Shown: positions 25,850 through 34,408, counted from the first letter of the stretch. The stretch: DNA of 64,000 nucleotides from G963422565 sp963422565 (GCA_963422565.1 OY730228.1:3162001-3226000), one strand, 5' to 3'. Notes: generated from the sequence alone by a model not told the origin. A program made the numbers and translations.

Positions 25850-25939
25850 GCGCAAGGGCGATGCCTGATGTACAGTCGTTGCGCGGTCTCCCCGGCAGCC
25901 GGCAGGGTGCGCGGCGGCGGGGTCCGTCGGGAGTATGAG

Positions 25940-27145
25940 ATGGCATCGGAGGGCGACCGCGTCCTGATCGCGGGTGCCGGGCCAGTCGGCTGCGCCGCCG
26001 CGCTCGCGCTTGCGCACGCCGGGGTTCCTGTCTGCCTTGTCGAGGCCCTCGACGCGCCGGCGATGGATCTCCGAGCATCGACCTTTCATCCGCCGACGCT
26101 CGACATGCTCGAGGCGCTGGGGGTCGTCGCGCCCTTGATCGAGCAGGGCCTCGTCTGCCCGGTCTGGCAGACCCGGGACAGGGCGCGCGGCGTGGTCGCC
26201 GAATGGGATCTCGGCCTGCTCAGAGGCGATTGCGGGCATCCCTACCGGGTCCAGGCCGAGCAGTACAAGCTGACCCGCATCGTCGTCGATGTCCTAGCCG
26301 ACATGCCCGAGGTCGATATCCGGTTCTCCACCGCCGCGCGCGGGGTCGCGCAGGACGCCGACCGCGTGTGTCTCGCCGTTCGCGGTCCGGGCGGTACCGA
26401 GGAGGTGCTGGCGGGCCGCTATCTGATCGCGGCCGACGGTGCCTCGAGCGTCATACGGGAGGGGCTAGGCATCGCGTTTCCCGGATCGACCTTTCCGGAG
26501 CTCTGGCTCTGCACCAGCACGGAGTACGACTTCTCCGCCCATTTCGAGAACCTCGCCCCGATCGCCTATGTGGCCGATCCGGAATTCTGGTTCGTGTTCG
26601 TGCGGGTCCCCGGCCTGTGGCGGCTCCTGATGCCGACATTCCCCGGCGAGACCGCCGAGAGTCTGGTGAGCGACGAGACCGTCCAGGAACGGATGCAGCG
26701 CGTCTGCCCTATCGACGGCGAGTACGAGACCCGCCACCGCACCGCATATGGGGTGCATCAGCGGGTCGCGGCCGCCTATCGCAAGGGCCGGGTGTTTCTC
26801 GCCGGCGACGCGGCGCATATCAACAACCCGCTGGGCGGGATGGGGATGAACGGGGGCATTCACGACGCGGTGAATCTGTCCGAGAAGCTCGTGGCGGTGT
26901 GGCGCGGCGAGGCGGACGAACGCGCGCTCGACCGCTATGAGGCGCAGCGCCGGCCGATCGCGGTCGAAGCGATCCAGGCGGCGACGCTGCGCAACAAGGC
27001 GCTGCTCGAGGAACGCGATCCTGATGTTCGCAACGCGCGCCTCGACGCCCTCGCCCGGACGGCCGGCGATCCGGCCGCGGCGCGCGCCTATCTCCTGCGG
27101 AGCTCGATGATCGAGACGCTCGCCCGCGCTCGCGAGCTCGCCTGA
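25940..27145 (+). CDS. FAD-dependent monooxygenase (PHBH/MhpA-like)
   Basis: A single-component flavin hydroxylase of the FAD_binding_3 family, 401 residues. The N-terminal ADP-binding fold is VLIAGAGPVGCAAALALAHAGVPV, followed by the FAD/NAD(P)H motif LIAADGASSVIREGLGI and the second FAD motif VFLAGDAAHINNPLGGMGMNGGIHDAVNL. The family hydroxylates or Baeyer-Villiger-oxidises aromatic and heteroaromatic acids. ATG 25940 is preferred because GGGAG lies 7 bases upstream and the FAD motif starts soon after; an in-frame ATG at 25868 is also open. It is the first gene of the accessory catabolic cluster and is convergent with the RutA-like gene. Confidence 0.85.
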   Translation: MASEGDRVLIAGAGPVGCAAALALAHAGVPVCLVEALDAPAMDLRASTFHPPTLDMLEALGVVAPLIEQGLVCPVWQTRDRARGVVAEWDLGLLRGDCGHPYRVQAEQYKLTRIVVDVLADMPEVDIRFSTAARGVAQDADRVCLAVRGPGGTEEVLAGRYLIAADGASSVIREGLGIAFPGSTFPELWLCTSTEYDFSAHFENLAPIAYVADPEFWFVFVRVPGLWRLLMPTFPGETAESLVSDETVQERMQRVCPIDGEYETRHRTAYGVHQRVAAAYRKGRVFLAGDAAHINNPLGGMGMNGGIHDAVNLSEKLVAVWRGEADERALDRYEAQRRPIAVEAIQAATLRNKALLEERDPDVRNARLDALARTAGDPAAARAYLLRSSMIETLARARELA

Positions 27146-27160
27146 CCGGGGGCGAAGCCC

Positions 27161-27189
27161 GCGCCCGTCCGATCATGCGATACGGGCGT
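27161..27189. terminator. Hairpin between convergent genes
   Basis: GCGCCCGT (27161-27168) and ACGGGCGT (27182-27189) form an 8-bp stem (one G-T pair) with a 13-base loop containing the stop codon of the minus-strand gene. It lies between the FAD monooxygenase and the RutA-like gene. No T-run is present on either strand. Confidence 0.3.
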
Positions 27190-28300
27190 GCGGTCGGCGC
27201 TGGCCGTTCTGTTCCATCAGCGGCAGAACCTCGTCGATCCACTGGCGGAGCTCCGTCTTGTAGTCGACCCAGGACATGAGAACCCCGTCGATGCCGATCT
27301 CGATCAGCTTGTCGATCTCGTCGACGATCCGCTCGGGCGTGCCGACCAGCGGATAGCCGCCATGCCCGGCGATGAAGTGGAAACGAAATTCGTCGAGCGC
27401 CGGTCGATCGAGGGTCCGCGACTGGATGCCGAAAATCTCGAGGAGATTGTCGACCGCTTCATAATCGCCGCGTCGGCGGACATAGTAGTCGAGATAGTCC
27501 TCCGCCTCCTTCTCGGTATCCCGGCAGACCACGTAGACGTGAATCCAGCTCTGGACCTCGCGGCCGGCGGCGCGCGCCATCGACTTGAGCGCGTCGATCT
27601 GCTTCTTGCCCGCCGCGACCTCGTGTTCCTTGAGAATCACGAAATTCATGTCTGCCTGGGTCGCCGCGAATCGCTGCCCGGCCGGGGAGCCGCCGGCATT
27701 CATGATCGGCATCGTCCCCTGGACCGGCTTGGGCTGGCTCCAGACGTTCCTGGCGGTGAACCAGCGGCCCCGGTAATCGAACTCCTGCTCCTCCGCCCAG
27801 ATCCGGCGAACGAAGTCGAGCCATTCGGTCGCGTATTCGTACCGCACGTCGTGTTCCCGCCACTCGGCGCCGAACATCTCGAACTCGTTGCGGAACCAGC
27901 CGCAGACGATGTTGAGCGCGAACCGGCCGCCGGAGATATGGTCGATGGTGGCGCATTGCTTGGCCGCGGCGACCGGATGGATCAGCGGTACGTGGGAGGT
28001 CGAGAAGATGCAGGAATGCTCGGTCACCGCCGCGACCGCCGAGGCCCAGCTATAGGTCTCGAAGGTGCGGTTGTTGAAATTGGTCGGCCCGCCATAGCCC
28101 TTCCAGCGCGCGACCGGCAGCAGCACCTCGAGGCCGGCTCGGTCGGCCATGACCGCCACTTCGCGGGTATCGGGCCAGGTCATCTCCCAGCTGTTCTCGG
28201 CGGTCGTGATCGTGGAACCGTGGCTGCAGTTCATAGCGATGATGCCGAGCTTCATCCGGTTGCCGCCGAACAGCGGGTTGGTCGGCGCGGCGTCGGTCAT
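27173..28300 (-). CDS. LLM-class flavin-dependent monooxygenase, RutA/SfnG-like
   Basis: A luciferase-like FMNH2-dependent oxygenase, 375 residues. The TIM-barrel signatures are KLGIIAMNCSHG at the start, the stretch TFETYSWASAVAAVTEHSCIFSTSHVP, ATIDHISGGRFALNIVCGWFRNEFEMFG, and GTPERIVDEIDKLIEIGIDGVLMSWVDY near the end. These patterns are close to pyrimidine oxygenase RutA and dimethylsulfone monooxygenase. Such enzymes need a separate flavin reductase; none is obvious nearby. The start ATG at 28300 has GAGGAGGGA upstream. It is the only minus-strand gene in the cluster, divergent from the AA_synth gene. RutA homologues open the uracil ring, so ring opening of an N-heterocycle is a reasonable guess. 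Confidence 0.85.
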   Translation of the reverse strand: MTDAAPTNPLFGGNRMKLGIIAMNCSHGSTITTAENSWEMTWPDTREVAVMADRAGLEVLLPVARWKGYGGPTNFNNRTFETYSWASAVAAVTEHSCIFSTSHVPLIHPVAAAKQCATIDHISGGRFALNIVCGWFRNEFEMFGAEWREHDVRYEYATEWLDFVRRIWAEEQEFDYRGRWFTARNVWSQPKPVQGTMPIMNAGGSPAGQRFAATQADMNFVILKEHEVAAGKKQIDALKSMARAAGREVQSWIHVYVVCRDTEKEAEDYLDYYVRRRGDYEAVDNLLEIFGIQSRTLDRPALDEFRFHFIAGHGGYPLVGTPERIVDEIDKLIEIGIDGVLMSWVDYKTELRQWIDEVLPLMEQNGQRRPHARIA

Positions 28301-28400
28301 GCGCGTTCCCTCCTCGTGGCCTCAACCTGCCAGAAAGAGCGGTATCGGGCCAGCACTCCCGATCGTCCGGCGCGCCGTTCGCCGCGCCTGCAGGGCGTGG

Positions 28401-28406
28401 TATGAT
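28401..28406 (+). promoter_or_regulatory. Candidate -10 element before the AA_synth/enamidase genes
   Basis: TATGAT at 28401-28406 matches five of six positions of the -10 consensus and lies 58 bases before the GTG start at 28465. No clear -35 is seen. It overlaps an ATG at 28402 that would otherwise lengthen the downstream frame. Confidence 0.3.
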
Positions 28407-28464
28407 CACCGCTCGGCGGTTCCGTGCCGGGGCCGTCCGTGAGGCCGGAAGGGGAACGGCGTTC

Positions 28465-29040
28465 GTGCATCTGCGGAAGATCCTGGTCTCGATCGACGAG
28501 GCGATGTCCGAGATGGGCCGCGTGGCGGAAACGCCACTCAAGAAGGTGGCGGTGGCCGCCGTGGTCGGGAACCCGTTCGCCGGAAAGGGGTATGTCGAGG
28601 ACCTCGCCCCGCTGATCGAGGCCAGCGCCGAGATCGGCCGGCATATCTCGGCGACGGCGGTCGCCGCCCTGGCGCCTTACGATCCGGAGAGCTACGGCAA
28701 GGCAGCGTTGGTCGGGACGGCCGGCGAACAGGAGCACGGAGTGGCCATGCTGACGACGGTCTATGGCAACGCGATGCGCGACGCCGCCGGCGGCGGGGCT
28801 GCCTGGATCTCTTCCTTCACCAAACGCGCTGTTCCTGGCGAGGCGATCGACATACCGCTCGCCCACAAGGACGCGCTCTATGTCCGTTCGCATTATGACG
28901 GGATGACTCTGCTCGTTCCCGATGCGCCGCTCGAGGACGAGATCGTCGTCATCTGCTGCATCGCCAACCGCGGCCGGCTCAACCATCGGGTCGGCGGTCT
29001 CGCCCGCGCGGACGTCCGGGGCGCGGACGGACTGACCTGA
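28465..29040 (+). CDS. AA_synth-family (DUF1185) protein
   Basis: A 191-residue protein of the family labelled amino acid synthesis in Pfam, with unproven biochemistry. Recognisable stretches are HLRKILVSIDEAMSEMGR, VVGNPFAGKGYVEDL, GTAGEQEHGVAMLTT and FTKRAVPGEAIDIPLAHKDALYVRSHYDGMT. The start is taken as GTG 28465, which has GGAAGGGGA 8-10 bases upstream and removes an unusual Arg-rich extension; an ATG at 28402 is also in frame. It is 13 bases before the enamidase-like gene and in my experience of the family often sits with amidohydrolases and flavin monooxygenases in catabolic clusters. Function unknown. Confidence 0.75.
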   Translation: MHLRKILVSIDEAMSEMGRVAETPLKKVAVAAVVGNPFAGKGYVEDLAPLIEASAEIGRHISATAVAALAPYDPESYGKAALVGTAGEQEHGVAMLTTVYGNAMRDAAGGGAAWISSFTKRAVPGEAIDIPLAHKDALYVRSHYDGMTLLVPDAPLEDEIVVICCIANRGRLNHRVGGLARADVRGADGLT

Positions 29041-29053
29041 GGAAGACGCGATC

Positions 29054-30253
29054 ATGAAGACTGCGGTCGTGAATCTGGGGACGATCGTGACCGGGGACTG
29101 GCGGGTGCCGATCGCCGCCGGCGATTCGATCCTTATGGAGGACGGGCTGATCGCCGCCGTCGGCACGATAGAGGCCGACCGGATCGAGGCCTGCGACGTG
29201 GTCGTCGATGCCGGCGGTATGACGGCGATGCCCGGCATGATCGACTCCCAGGTCCATAACACCTTCGGCGACTACACGCCCCGCCAGAAGACGGTCGGTT
29301 TTCTCGAAAGCTATCTGCACGGCGGCACGACGACCTCGATCACTGCCTGCGAGGTCCACGTTCCGGGCCGGCCTTCGGATCCCGAGGGGGTGAAGGCCTT
29401 GGCGGTCGCGGCCCGAAAATGCTTCGAGACCTATCGGCCGGGCGGGATGCGCGTCCATGCCGGCGCGATCATCCTCGAGCCCGGGTTGGTCGCGGACGAC
29501 TTCCGCGAGGTCGCCGAGAAGGGGGTGTGGCTCGCCAAGGCGGGGTTCGGGAAATTCGCGACCCCGTTCGAATACACGCCTCTGGTGCGCATGGCGCAGG
29601 ACGCGGGCATGATCGTCAACTGCCATACCGGCGGCGCCTCGATACCGGATTCCTCGGCGATCACCGGCAAGCATCTGCTGGACATGCGCCCGGACGTGTC
29701 CTTCCACGTGAACGGCGGCCCGGTCGCCATGCCCGACGAGGACTTCTATCCGATCGTCAACGAGACGGAGATCGCCCTGCAGATCTGCCAGGCGGGCAAT
29801 ATCCGTACCGCGCTGCTCTGTCTCCGCCTCGCCGTCGAGGCCGACCAGTACGATCGCTTCCTGATTGCCACCGACACGCCGACCGGCACCGGGGTGATGC
29901 CGCTCGGCATGATCAAGTCGGTCTGCGAGATGTCCTGCCTCTCCGAACATCCCGCGGAGATGCTGATCGCCGCCGCCACCGGCAACGTCGCCAGGGTCTA
30001 TGGGCTCGAGACCGGGTTCATAAGGCCCGGCCTCGAGGGCGATGTCCTGGTGATCGACAACCCGCTCGGCTGCTCCAAGGGCGACGCGCTCGGCGCCATC
30101 AAGAACGGCGACTACCCGGCGATCGCCGCCTGCTTCACCGCCGGCGTGCCGCGTTTCGTCGGGCGCAGCCGCAACACGCCGCCGCCGACGCGGAAGATCG
30201 CTCTGGCCCGGAACAACCAGCTGCAACCCTTCGCGCCGGCGGCTCATGTGTAG
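29054..30253 (+). CDS. Enamidase-like amidohydrolase
   Basis: A 399-residue metal-dependent amidohydrolase. It resembles the nicotinate-fermentation enamidase (6-oxo-1,4,5,6-tetrahydronicotinate hydrolase): GDYTPRQKTVGFLESYLHGGTTT, CHTGGASIPDSSAITGKH, FHVNGGP, IATDTPTGTGVMPLG and a late SRNTPPPTRK. The canonical HxH after the first barrel strand reads Gln66-Val-His68, so one metal ligand is replaced; His of CHTGG, His of FHVNGG and Asp of ATDTP are kept. It may therefore bind metal differently or act on another cyclic amide. It lies 13 bases after the AA_synth gene and about 100 bases before the dioxygenase. The similarity is from memory of the family and should be tested. Confidence 0.75.
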   Translation: MKTAVVNLGTIVTGDWRVPIAAGDSILMEDGLIAAVGTIEADRIEACDVVVDAGGMTAMPGMIDSQVHNTFGDYTPRQKTVGFLESYLHGGTTTSITACEVHVPGRPSDPEGVKALAVAARKCFETYRPGGMRVHAGAIILEPGLVADDFREVAEKGVWLAKAGFGKFATPFEYTPLVRMAQDAGMIVNCHTGGASIPDSSAITGKHLLDMRPDVSFHVNGGPVAMPDEDFYPIVNETEIALQICQAGNIRTALLCLRLAVEADQYDRFLIATDTPTGTGVMPLGMIKSVCEMSCLSEHPAEMLIAAATGNVARVYGLETGFIRPGLEGDVLVIDNPLGCSKGDALGAIKNGDYPAIAACFTAGVPRFVGRSRNTPPPTRKIALARNNQLQPFAPAAHV

Positions 30254-30349
30254 CGGCGGCGCGGGGGCCGTACCGGCCGCGGGCCGAGGCATGTGTTACG
30301 GACGGCCGCCCGGTCGGGGCGGGCGTCCGGGTCGGCGGGAAGGATGAGC

Positions 30350-31687
30350 ATGGACGGGACCAGCGGTCCGCCCTCGTTCGGCAGCTTGGTGGACGACCGG
30401 GTCGAGGAAGGCGTCTTCCGGGTCGACCGGGCGATCTATACCGACGAGGCGGTCTTCGAAGCCGAGATCGAACGCATCTTCGAAGACGGCTGGGTGTTCC
30501 TCTGCCATGAGAGCCAGGTCGCGCGGCCGGGCGACTATTTCGCGACCGAGATCGGGCGCCAGCCGGTGGTCGTCCTGCGCGGAAGGGACGGCGTCGTCGG
30601 TTGCTTCATCAACGCCTGCTCGCATCGCGGCGCGCTGCTGACGCCGTTCCGGCAGGGCAATGCGCGGGTCCTCGCCTGCCGCTTCCATGGCTGGGCCTAT
30701 GATCTCGGGGGGCGCTGCATCCGGATCAAGAACCAGGAGAGCGGCTTCTCCGACCCGGAATTCTCTCGCCGTCGGTTCGATCTGCGCGCCATCGCGCGCC
30801 TCGACTCCTATCGCGGCTTCCTGTTCGGCAGCCTGGTCGCGGGCGTCCCGCCGCTCGCCGACCATCTCGGCGCGGCGCGGCGCTGGATCGACCTGTTGGC
30901 GGTGCAGTCGCCGGACGGGCTCGAGGTCGTCCCCGGCAGTTCCACCTATGTAATCCGCGGCAATTGGAAGCTCCAGGCGGAAAACAGCGTCGACGGCTAT
31001 CACGTCTCGACCGTGCACCGGGTCTTCGCCAGCACGATCGCCAACCGCGAGGCTCGCGACGGCACGACCGGCATCGGCCAGACCGAGGCAGGCCGGATCC
31101 GGGGCAACGTGCCGACCGGCGGCTACGATCTCGGCAACGGCCACATGGCGATCTGGGCGCAACACACCACGCCCGAGGTTCGCCCGATCTACGAGGCCAA
31201 GGAGCGTCTCGAGGCCGGGTTGCCTGCGGCCGATGTCGATTGGATACTCAACCGCGGACGCAACCTCTACCTGTTCCCCAACGTGATGCTGATGGACAAC
31301 CCGTCGACCCAGATTCGGCTGATGAAGCCGATCGCCGCCGACCGCGCCGAGGTGACCGTCTACTGCATCGCTCCGAAGGGGGAGAGCGCGCGCGCGCGCG
31401 CGGCGCGGCTGCGCAAGTTCGAGGACTTCTATCTCACCGCCGGCATGGCGACCTCCGACGACATCGCGGCGCTGGAGGCAAGCCATGACGGCAGCGCCGC
31501 GCGGGGCAGCCGGTGGAACGACTTCGTGCGCGGGCTGCCCGATCTGATCGCGGGGCCCGATCCGGGAGCCCGGGAACTCGGCTTCGAACCGGCCGCCTGC
31601 TGCCCGGACTGGGACCATGAGGGCCTGTTCCACGGCTTCTACCGCGCCTGGCGCGCGCGTATGGAGACGGGAGCACCGTCGGCGTGA
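30350..31687 (+). CDS. Rieske ring-hydroxylating dioxygenase, large (alpha) subunit
   Basis: Catalytic subunit of an aromatic-ring dioxygenase of the benzoate/anthranilate type, 445 residues. The Rieske [2Fe-2S] ligands are Cys90-x-His92 and Cys110-x2-His113 (CSHRGA and CRFHGWAYD). The mononuclear iron ligands His218 and His223 follow the bridging Asp215 in NSVDGYHVSTVH, with the usual spacing; the third ligand is expected in MATSDD near residue 370. ATG 30350 is six bases from the GGGAAGG binding site, better than ATG 30344. Its stop overlaps the GTG of the beta subunit. The substrate is unknown. A BenC-like reductase is encoded downstream, so this looks like a two-component system without separate ferredoxin. 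Confidence 0.88.
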   Translation: MDGTSGPPSFGSLVDDRVEEGVFRVDRAIYTDEAVFEAEIERIFEDGWVFLCHESQVARPGDYFATEIGRQPVVVLRGRDGVVGCFINACSHRGALLTPFRQGNARVLACRFHGWAYDLGGRCIRIKNQESGFSDPEFSRRRFDLRAIARLDSYRGFLFGSLVAGVPPLADHLGAARRWIDLLAVQSPDGLEVVPGSSTYVIRGNWKLQAENSVDGYHVSTVHRVFASTIANREARDGTTGIGQTEAGRIRGNVPTGGYDLGNGHMAIWAQHTTPEVRPIYEAKERLEAGLPAADVDWILNRGRNLYLFPNVMLMDNPSTQIRLMKPIAADRAEVTVYCIAPKGESARARAARLRKFEDFYLTAGMATSDDIAALEASHDGSAARGSRWNDFVRGLPDLIAGPDPGARELGFEPAACCPDWDHEGLFHGFYRAWRARMETGAPSA

Positions 31688-32181
31688 CCGTCGGCGCCGA
31701 GCTCGAGCGCGCGGCCGTCGCTCTGATCCATCGCGAGGCGGCGCTGCTCGACCGGCGCCGCTGGGACGAATGGCTCGCGCTCTATACCGAGGATGCTGTG
31801 TATTGGGCACCCGCCTGGGCCGACGAGGAACGGACGACCGAGAATCCCGAGACCCAGCTCAACCTCATCTATCTGCGCGGCCGGGGCGGGCTCGAGGACC
31901 GCGTCTTTCGGATCGAGTCGCGGGATTCCTACGCCTCGGTGCCGCTCGACCGCACCGTGCATGTGGTGGGCAACATCCTGGTCGAACCGGCGGAGGACGG
32001 CGGGGCGACGGCGACCGCGAGCTGTCTGGTCCACAGCTACGGGAGGAAGGGGGCCGCGACGCGGGGCAGCCTCTACGACTTCTCCCTCCGCAGAGTCGAC
32101 GACGCCCTCAGGATCGCGCGCAAGAAGATCGTCTTCATCGACGATCGGCTCGAGGGGCCGATCGACGTCTACCATCTCTAG
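31684..32181 (+). CDS. Ring-hydroxylating dioxygenase, small (beta) subunit
   Basis: Structural subunit of the dioxygenase, 165 residues, of the SnoaL/NTF2-like fold found in BenB and related proteins. Family landmarks are IHREAALLDRRRWDEWLALYTEDAVYWAPAW near the start, NLIYLRGRGGLEDRVFRIES in the middle and GSLYDFSLRRVDDALRIARKKIVFIDDRL at the end. It starts at GTG 31684, which overlaps the alpha-subunit stop by four bases, so equimolar synthesis is likely. It carries no cofactor. Six bases separate it from the next gene. Confidence 0.87.
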   Translation: MTVGAELERAAVALIHREAALLDRRRWDEWLALYTEDAVYWAPAWADEERTTENPETQLNLIYLRGRGGLEDRVFRIESRDSYASVPLDRTVHVVGNILVEPAEDGGATATASCLVHSYGRKGAATRGSLYDFSLRRVDDALRIARKKIVFIDDRLEGPIDVYHL

Positions 32182-32187
32182 CCGGCC

Positions 32188-33225
32188 GTGCGCGCGCTCT
32201 CCAAGGTCTCGGCGGAAGTCGGCGGCATCGCGCTCGGCGAGGTCGCGCCGCGGGAGCCCGGGCCGGGCGAGATGCGGCTCGCCGTAGGCGCGGCCGGGAT
32301 CTGCGGCACGGACATGCAGATCTACAACTGGGCGCCGAGGATGGCGCGGCGCATGGTGCTGCCGCGGGTGCTCGGCCACGAGGTCAGCGGCATCGTCGAA
32401 TCCGTCGGCCCGGGCGTCGAGGGGGTGGCGGTCGGCGACCAGGTTGTCCTCGAGAGCCATATCTATTGCGGGACCTGCCGCGCCTGCAGGCTCGACCGCG
32501 CGCATCTCTGCTACGAGACCCGCTATCCGGGGATCGATATCGACGGCGCCTTCGCCGAACGGGTCACGGTGCCCGCCCGCATCGCCTGGAAGGTCGCGAA
32601 CGGTCTGCCGCACGAGACCGCGGCGATGCTGGAGCCGTTCGGGGTCGCCGTCCACGCCTGCCTCACCGGGTCGGGCGTCTCGGGACAATCGGTGCTGGTC
32701 AATGGCTGCGGCCCCATCGGGTTGATGACCGTCGCCGCCGCCAGGGCACTGGGAGCGCTCCGCGTCATCGCCTGCGACATCAACCCTTTGCGCCTGGCGG
32801 CGGCCGAGCGGATGGGCGCGCATGTCGTCGCGGACGCAAGCAAGGGCGCGCTCGCCGGCGAGGTCGCCGCCGCGACCCGCGGCATGGGCGTCGATGTCGG
32901 GATCGAGTATTCGGGGAGCGAGGCAGGGTTTGCCCAGTTGTTCGACGCGCTATGCAAGGGCGGCGATTTCCGTCTGGTCGGCGCGTCGCCGACCGCGATC
33001 CCGGTCGATTTCACCCACTGGCTGCGCAAATGCCCGGTGATGCACAACATCCACGGCCGGCGCATCTGGGAGACCTGGCAGCGGGTGGACGAGCTGATCG
33101 CGGCCGACGCTGTCGATCTCGCCCCGGTGAGGAGCCATGTTCTGCCCCTCTCCGAAGCGCCCCGGGGCTTCGCGCTGATCCGCGACGGTCTGGCGCTCAA
33201 GCCGATTCTGGTGCCCGATCGGTGA
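32188..33225 (+). CDS. Zinc-dependent alcohol dehydrogenase, threonine-3-dehydrogenase-like
   Basis: A 345-residue medium-chain dehydrogenase. The catalytic zinc region is CGTDMQIYNW...LGHEVSG and the structural zinc ligands are CGTCRACRLDRAHLC. The NAD-binding motif is VLVNGCGPIGLMTVAAARALGA. The stretches IYNW and IHGRRIWETW recall L-threonine 3-dehydrogenase. The start is GTG 32188 and the stop overlaps the reductase GTG. In benzoate-type operons the cis-diol is usually oxidised by a short-chain dehydrogenase (BenD); here this MDR enzyme sits in that position. Whether it oxidises the diol or a side-chain alcohol is open. Confidence 0.85.
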   Translation: MRALSKVSAEVGGIALGEVAPREPGPGEMRLAVGAAGICGTDMQIYNWAPRMARRMVLPRVLGHEVSGIVESVGPGVEGVAVGDQVVLESHIYCGTCRACRLDRAHLCYETRYPGIDIDGAFAERVTVPARIAWKVANGLPHETAAMLEPFGVAVHACLTGSGVSGQSVLVNGCGPIGLMTVAAARALGALRVIACDINPLRLAAAERMGAHVVADASKGALAGEVAAATRGMGVDVGIEYSGSEAGFAQLFDALCKGGDFRLVGASPTAIPVDFTHWLRKCPVMHNIHGRRIWETWQRVDELIAADAVDLAPVRSHVLPLSEAPRGFALIRDGLALKPILVPDR

Positions 33226-34244
33226 GCGCCCACGACGTCACCCTGGTCTTCGAGGATGGGCGCAGCCTGCGTATCCGCGCCGAGGAGGAAGACACGATCT
33301 ATCTCGCCGCGCTCAAGCATCGAATACGGATCGAGACCGACTGCCTCGAAGGAGCCTGTGCGACCTGCAAGGGGCTGTGCGTGTCGGGCCGGTACCGGCT
33401 GGACGCGTACAGTGACGAGGCCCTGAGCGACGAGGAGGCGGCGGAGCGCTACGTGCTGACCTGCCAGACGCATGTCCTCACGGATTGCGTCATCGAATTC
33501 CCCTATGAGTCCTCGCTGGCCGTGCGGACGCCGCCGGTCACCCGGCCCGGACGCGTCGTGGCGGTCGATCGGGTGGCCGAGAATGTCGTCCGGCTCGGTG
33601 TCGCGCCGAAGGACGGCGGCGCCGGGCCGCTCTCTTTCATGGCCGGCCAATATGTCCATCTCGGGATCCCCGGAACCGGGCAGCGGCGCTCCTACTCCTT
33701 TGCCAATCCGCCTTGCATCGCCGACCGGCTCGAGTTCTACGTCAAGGTGCTCGAGACCGGCGCGATGAGCGAGTATGTCTCCGGCCGCGCGAGACTTGGC
33801 GACGACATGCCGATCACCGGTCCGTTCGGACGCTTCTATCTGCGCCCGCCCGTCCGGCCGCTCCTCATGGTCGCGGGCGGGACCGGTCTTGCCCCGATGC
33901 TCTCGATGCTCGGAGATCTGCTCGGGTCGGACGGCGGCCAGCCGATCCGCCTGCTCTACGGAGCCAACAGCCCGGCGGAGCTCTTCGCGACCGACGCGCT
34001 CGCCGGCTATGCGGAGCGCGGCCTCGCCTTGACGACGGAGTTCTGCACGGTTGCCGGCGATCCGTCCTGGAGCGGTCCGACCGGCCATGTCACCTCGCTG
34101 CTCCGCCCGGCGCTGCTCGATGGCGGCGACTGCGATGCCTATCTCTGCGGCCCGCCGCCGATGATCGACGGCGCGCGTGCCTGGCTGCGCGATGCGGGGC
34201 TCCCCGAGGCGCGGATCCACAGCGAAACGTTCCTGCCGAGCTGA
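33222..34244 (+). CDS. Dioxygenase electron-transfer component (BenC-like 2Fe-2S/FAD reductase)
   Basis: NADH-ferredoxin reductase that feeds electrons to the Rieske dioxygenase, 340 residues. A plant-type [2Fe-2S] domain is N-terminal with Cys41, Cys46, Cys49 and Cys81 (CLEGACATCKGLC and LTCQ). An FAD domain follows with RRSYSFANPP, and then an NAD domain with MVAGGTGLAPMLSML and the C-terminal YLCGPPPMIDGARAWL. This order is that of BenC/AntC. It starts at GTG 33222, overlapping the alcohol-dehydrogenase stop. It closes the alpha-beta-ADH-reductase unit, in which four genes overlap or nearly touch. Confidence 0.88.
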   Translation: MSAHDVTLVFEDGRSLRIRAEEEDTIYLAALKHRIRIETDCLEGACATCKGLCVSGRYRLDAYSDEALSDEEAAERYVLTCQTHVLTDCVIEFPYESSLAVRTPPVTRPGRVVAVDRVAENVVRLGVAPKDGGAGPLSFMAGQYVHLGIPGTGQRRSYSFANPPCIADRLEFYVKVLETGAMSEYVSGRARLGDDMPITGPFGRFYLRPPVRPLLMVAGGTGLAPMLSMLGDLLGSDGGQPIRLLYGANSPAELFATDALAGYAERGLALTTEFCTVAGDPSWSGPTGHVTSLLRPALLDGGDCDAYLCGPPPMIDGARAWLRDAGLPEARIHSETFLPS

Positions 34245-34378
34245 ACGAAGAGGCGCGGCGGCCGCGTTCCACAACGCCCGCTCGCCGTCCCCGATATCGA
34301 GCCGATCTGCGCAACTCCATGGTCTGGAGGGGCTCCGGAACGGACGGATCCATCTCACCTGTTATCGACAGGCGGAGA

Positions 34379-34406
34379 TTGACATCGACGGCCGCTGCAC
34401 TAGATA
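34379..34406 (+). promoter_or_regulatory. Candidate promoter of the suf operon
   Basis: A perfect -35 TTGACA (34379-34384) is followed after 16 bases by TAGATA (34401-34406). The transcript would start near 34413, inside the palindrome described next, about 50 bases before the regulator gene. The 217-base region 34245-34461 is otherwise without a gene. Confidence 0.5.
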
Positions 34407-34408
34407 TG

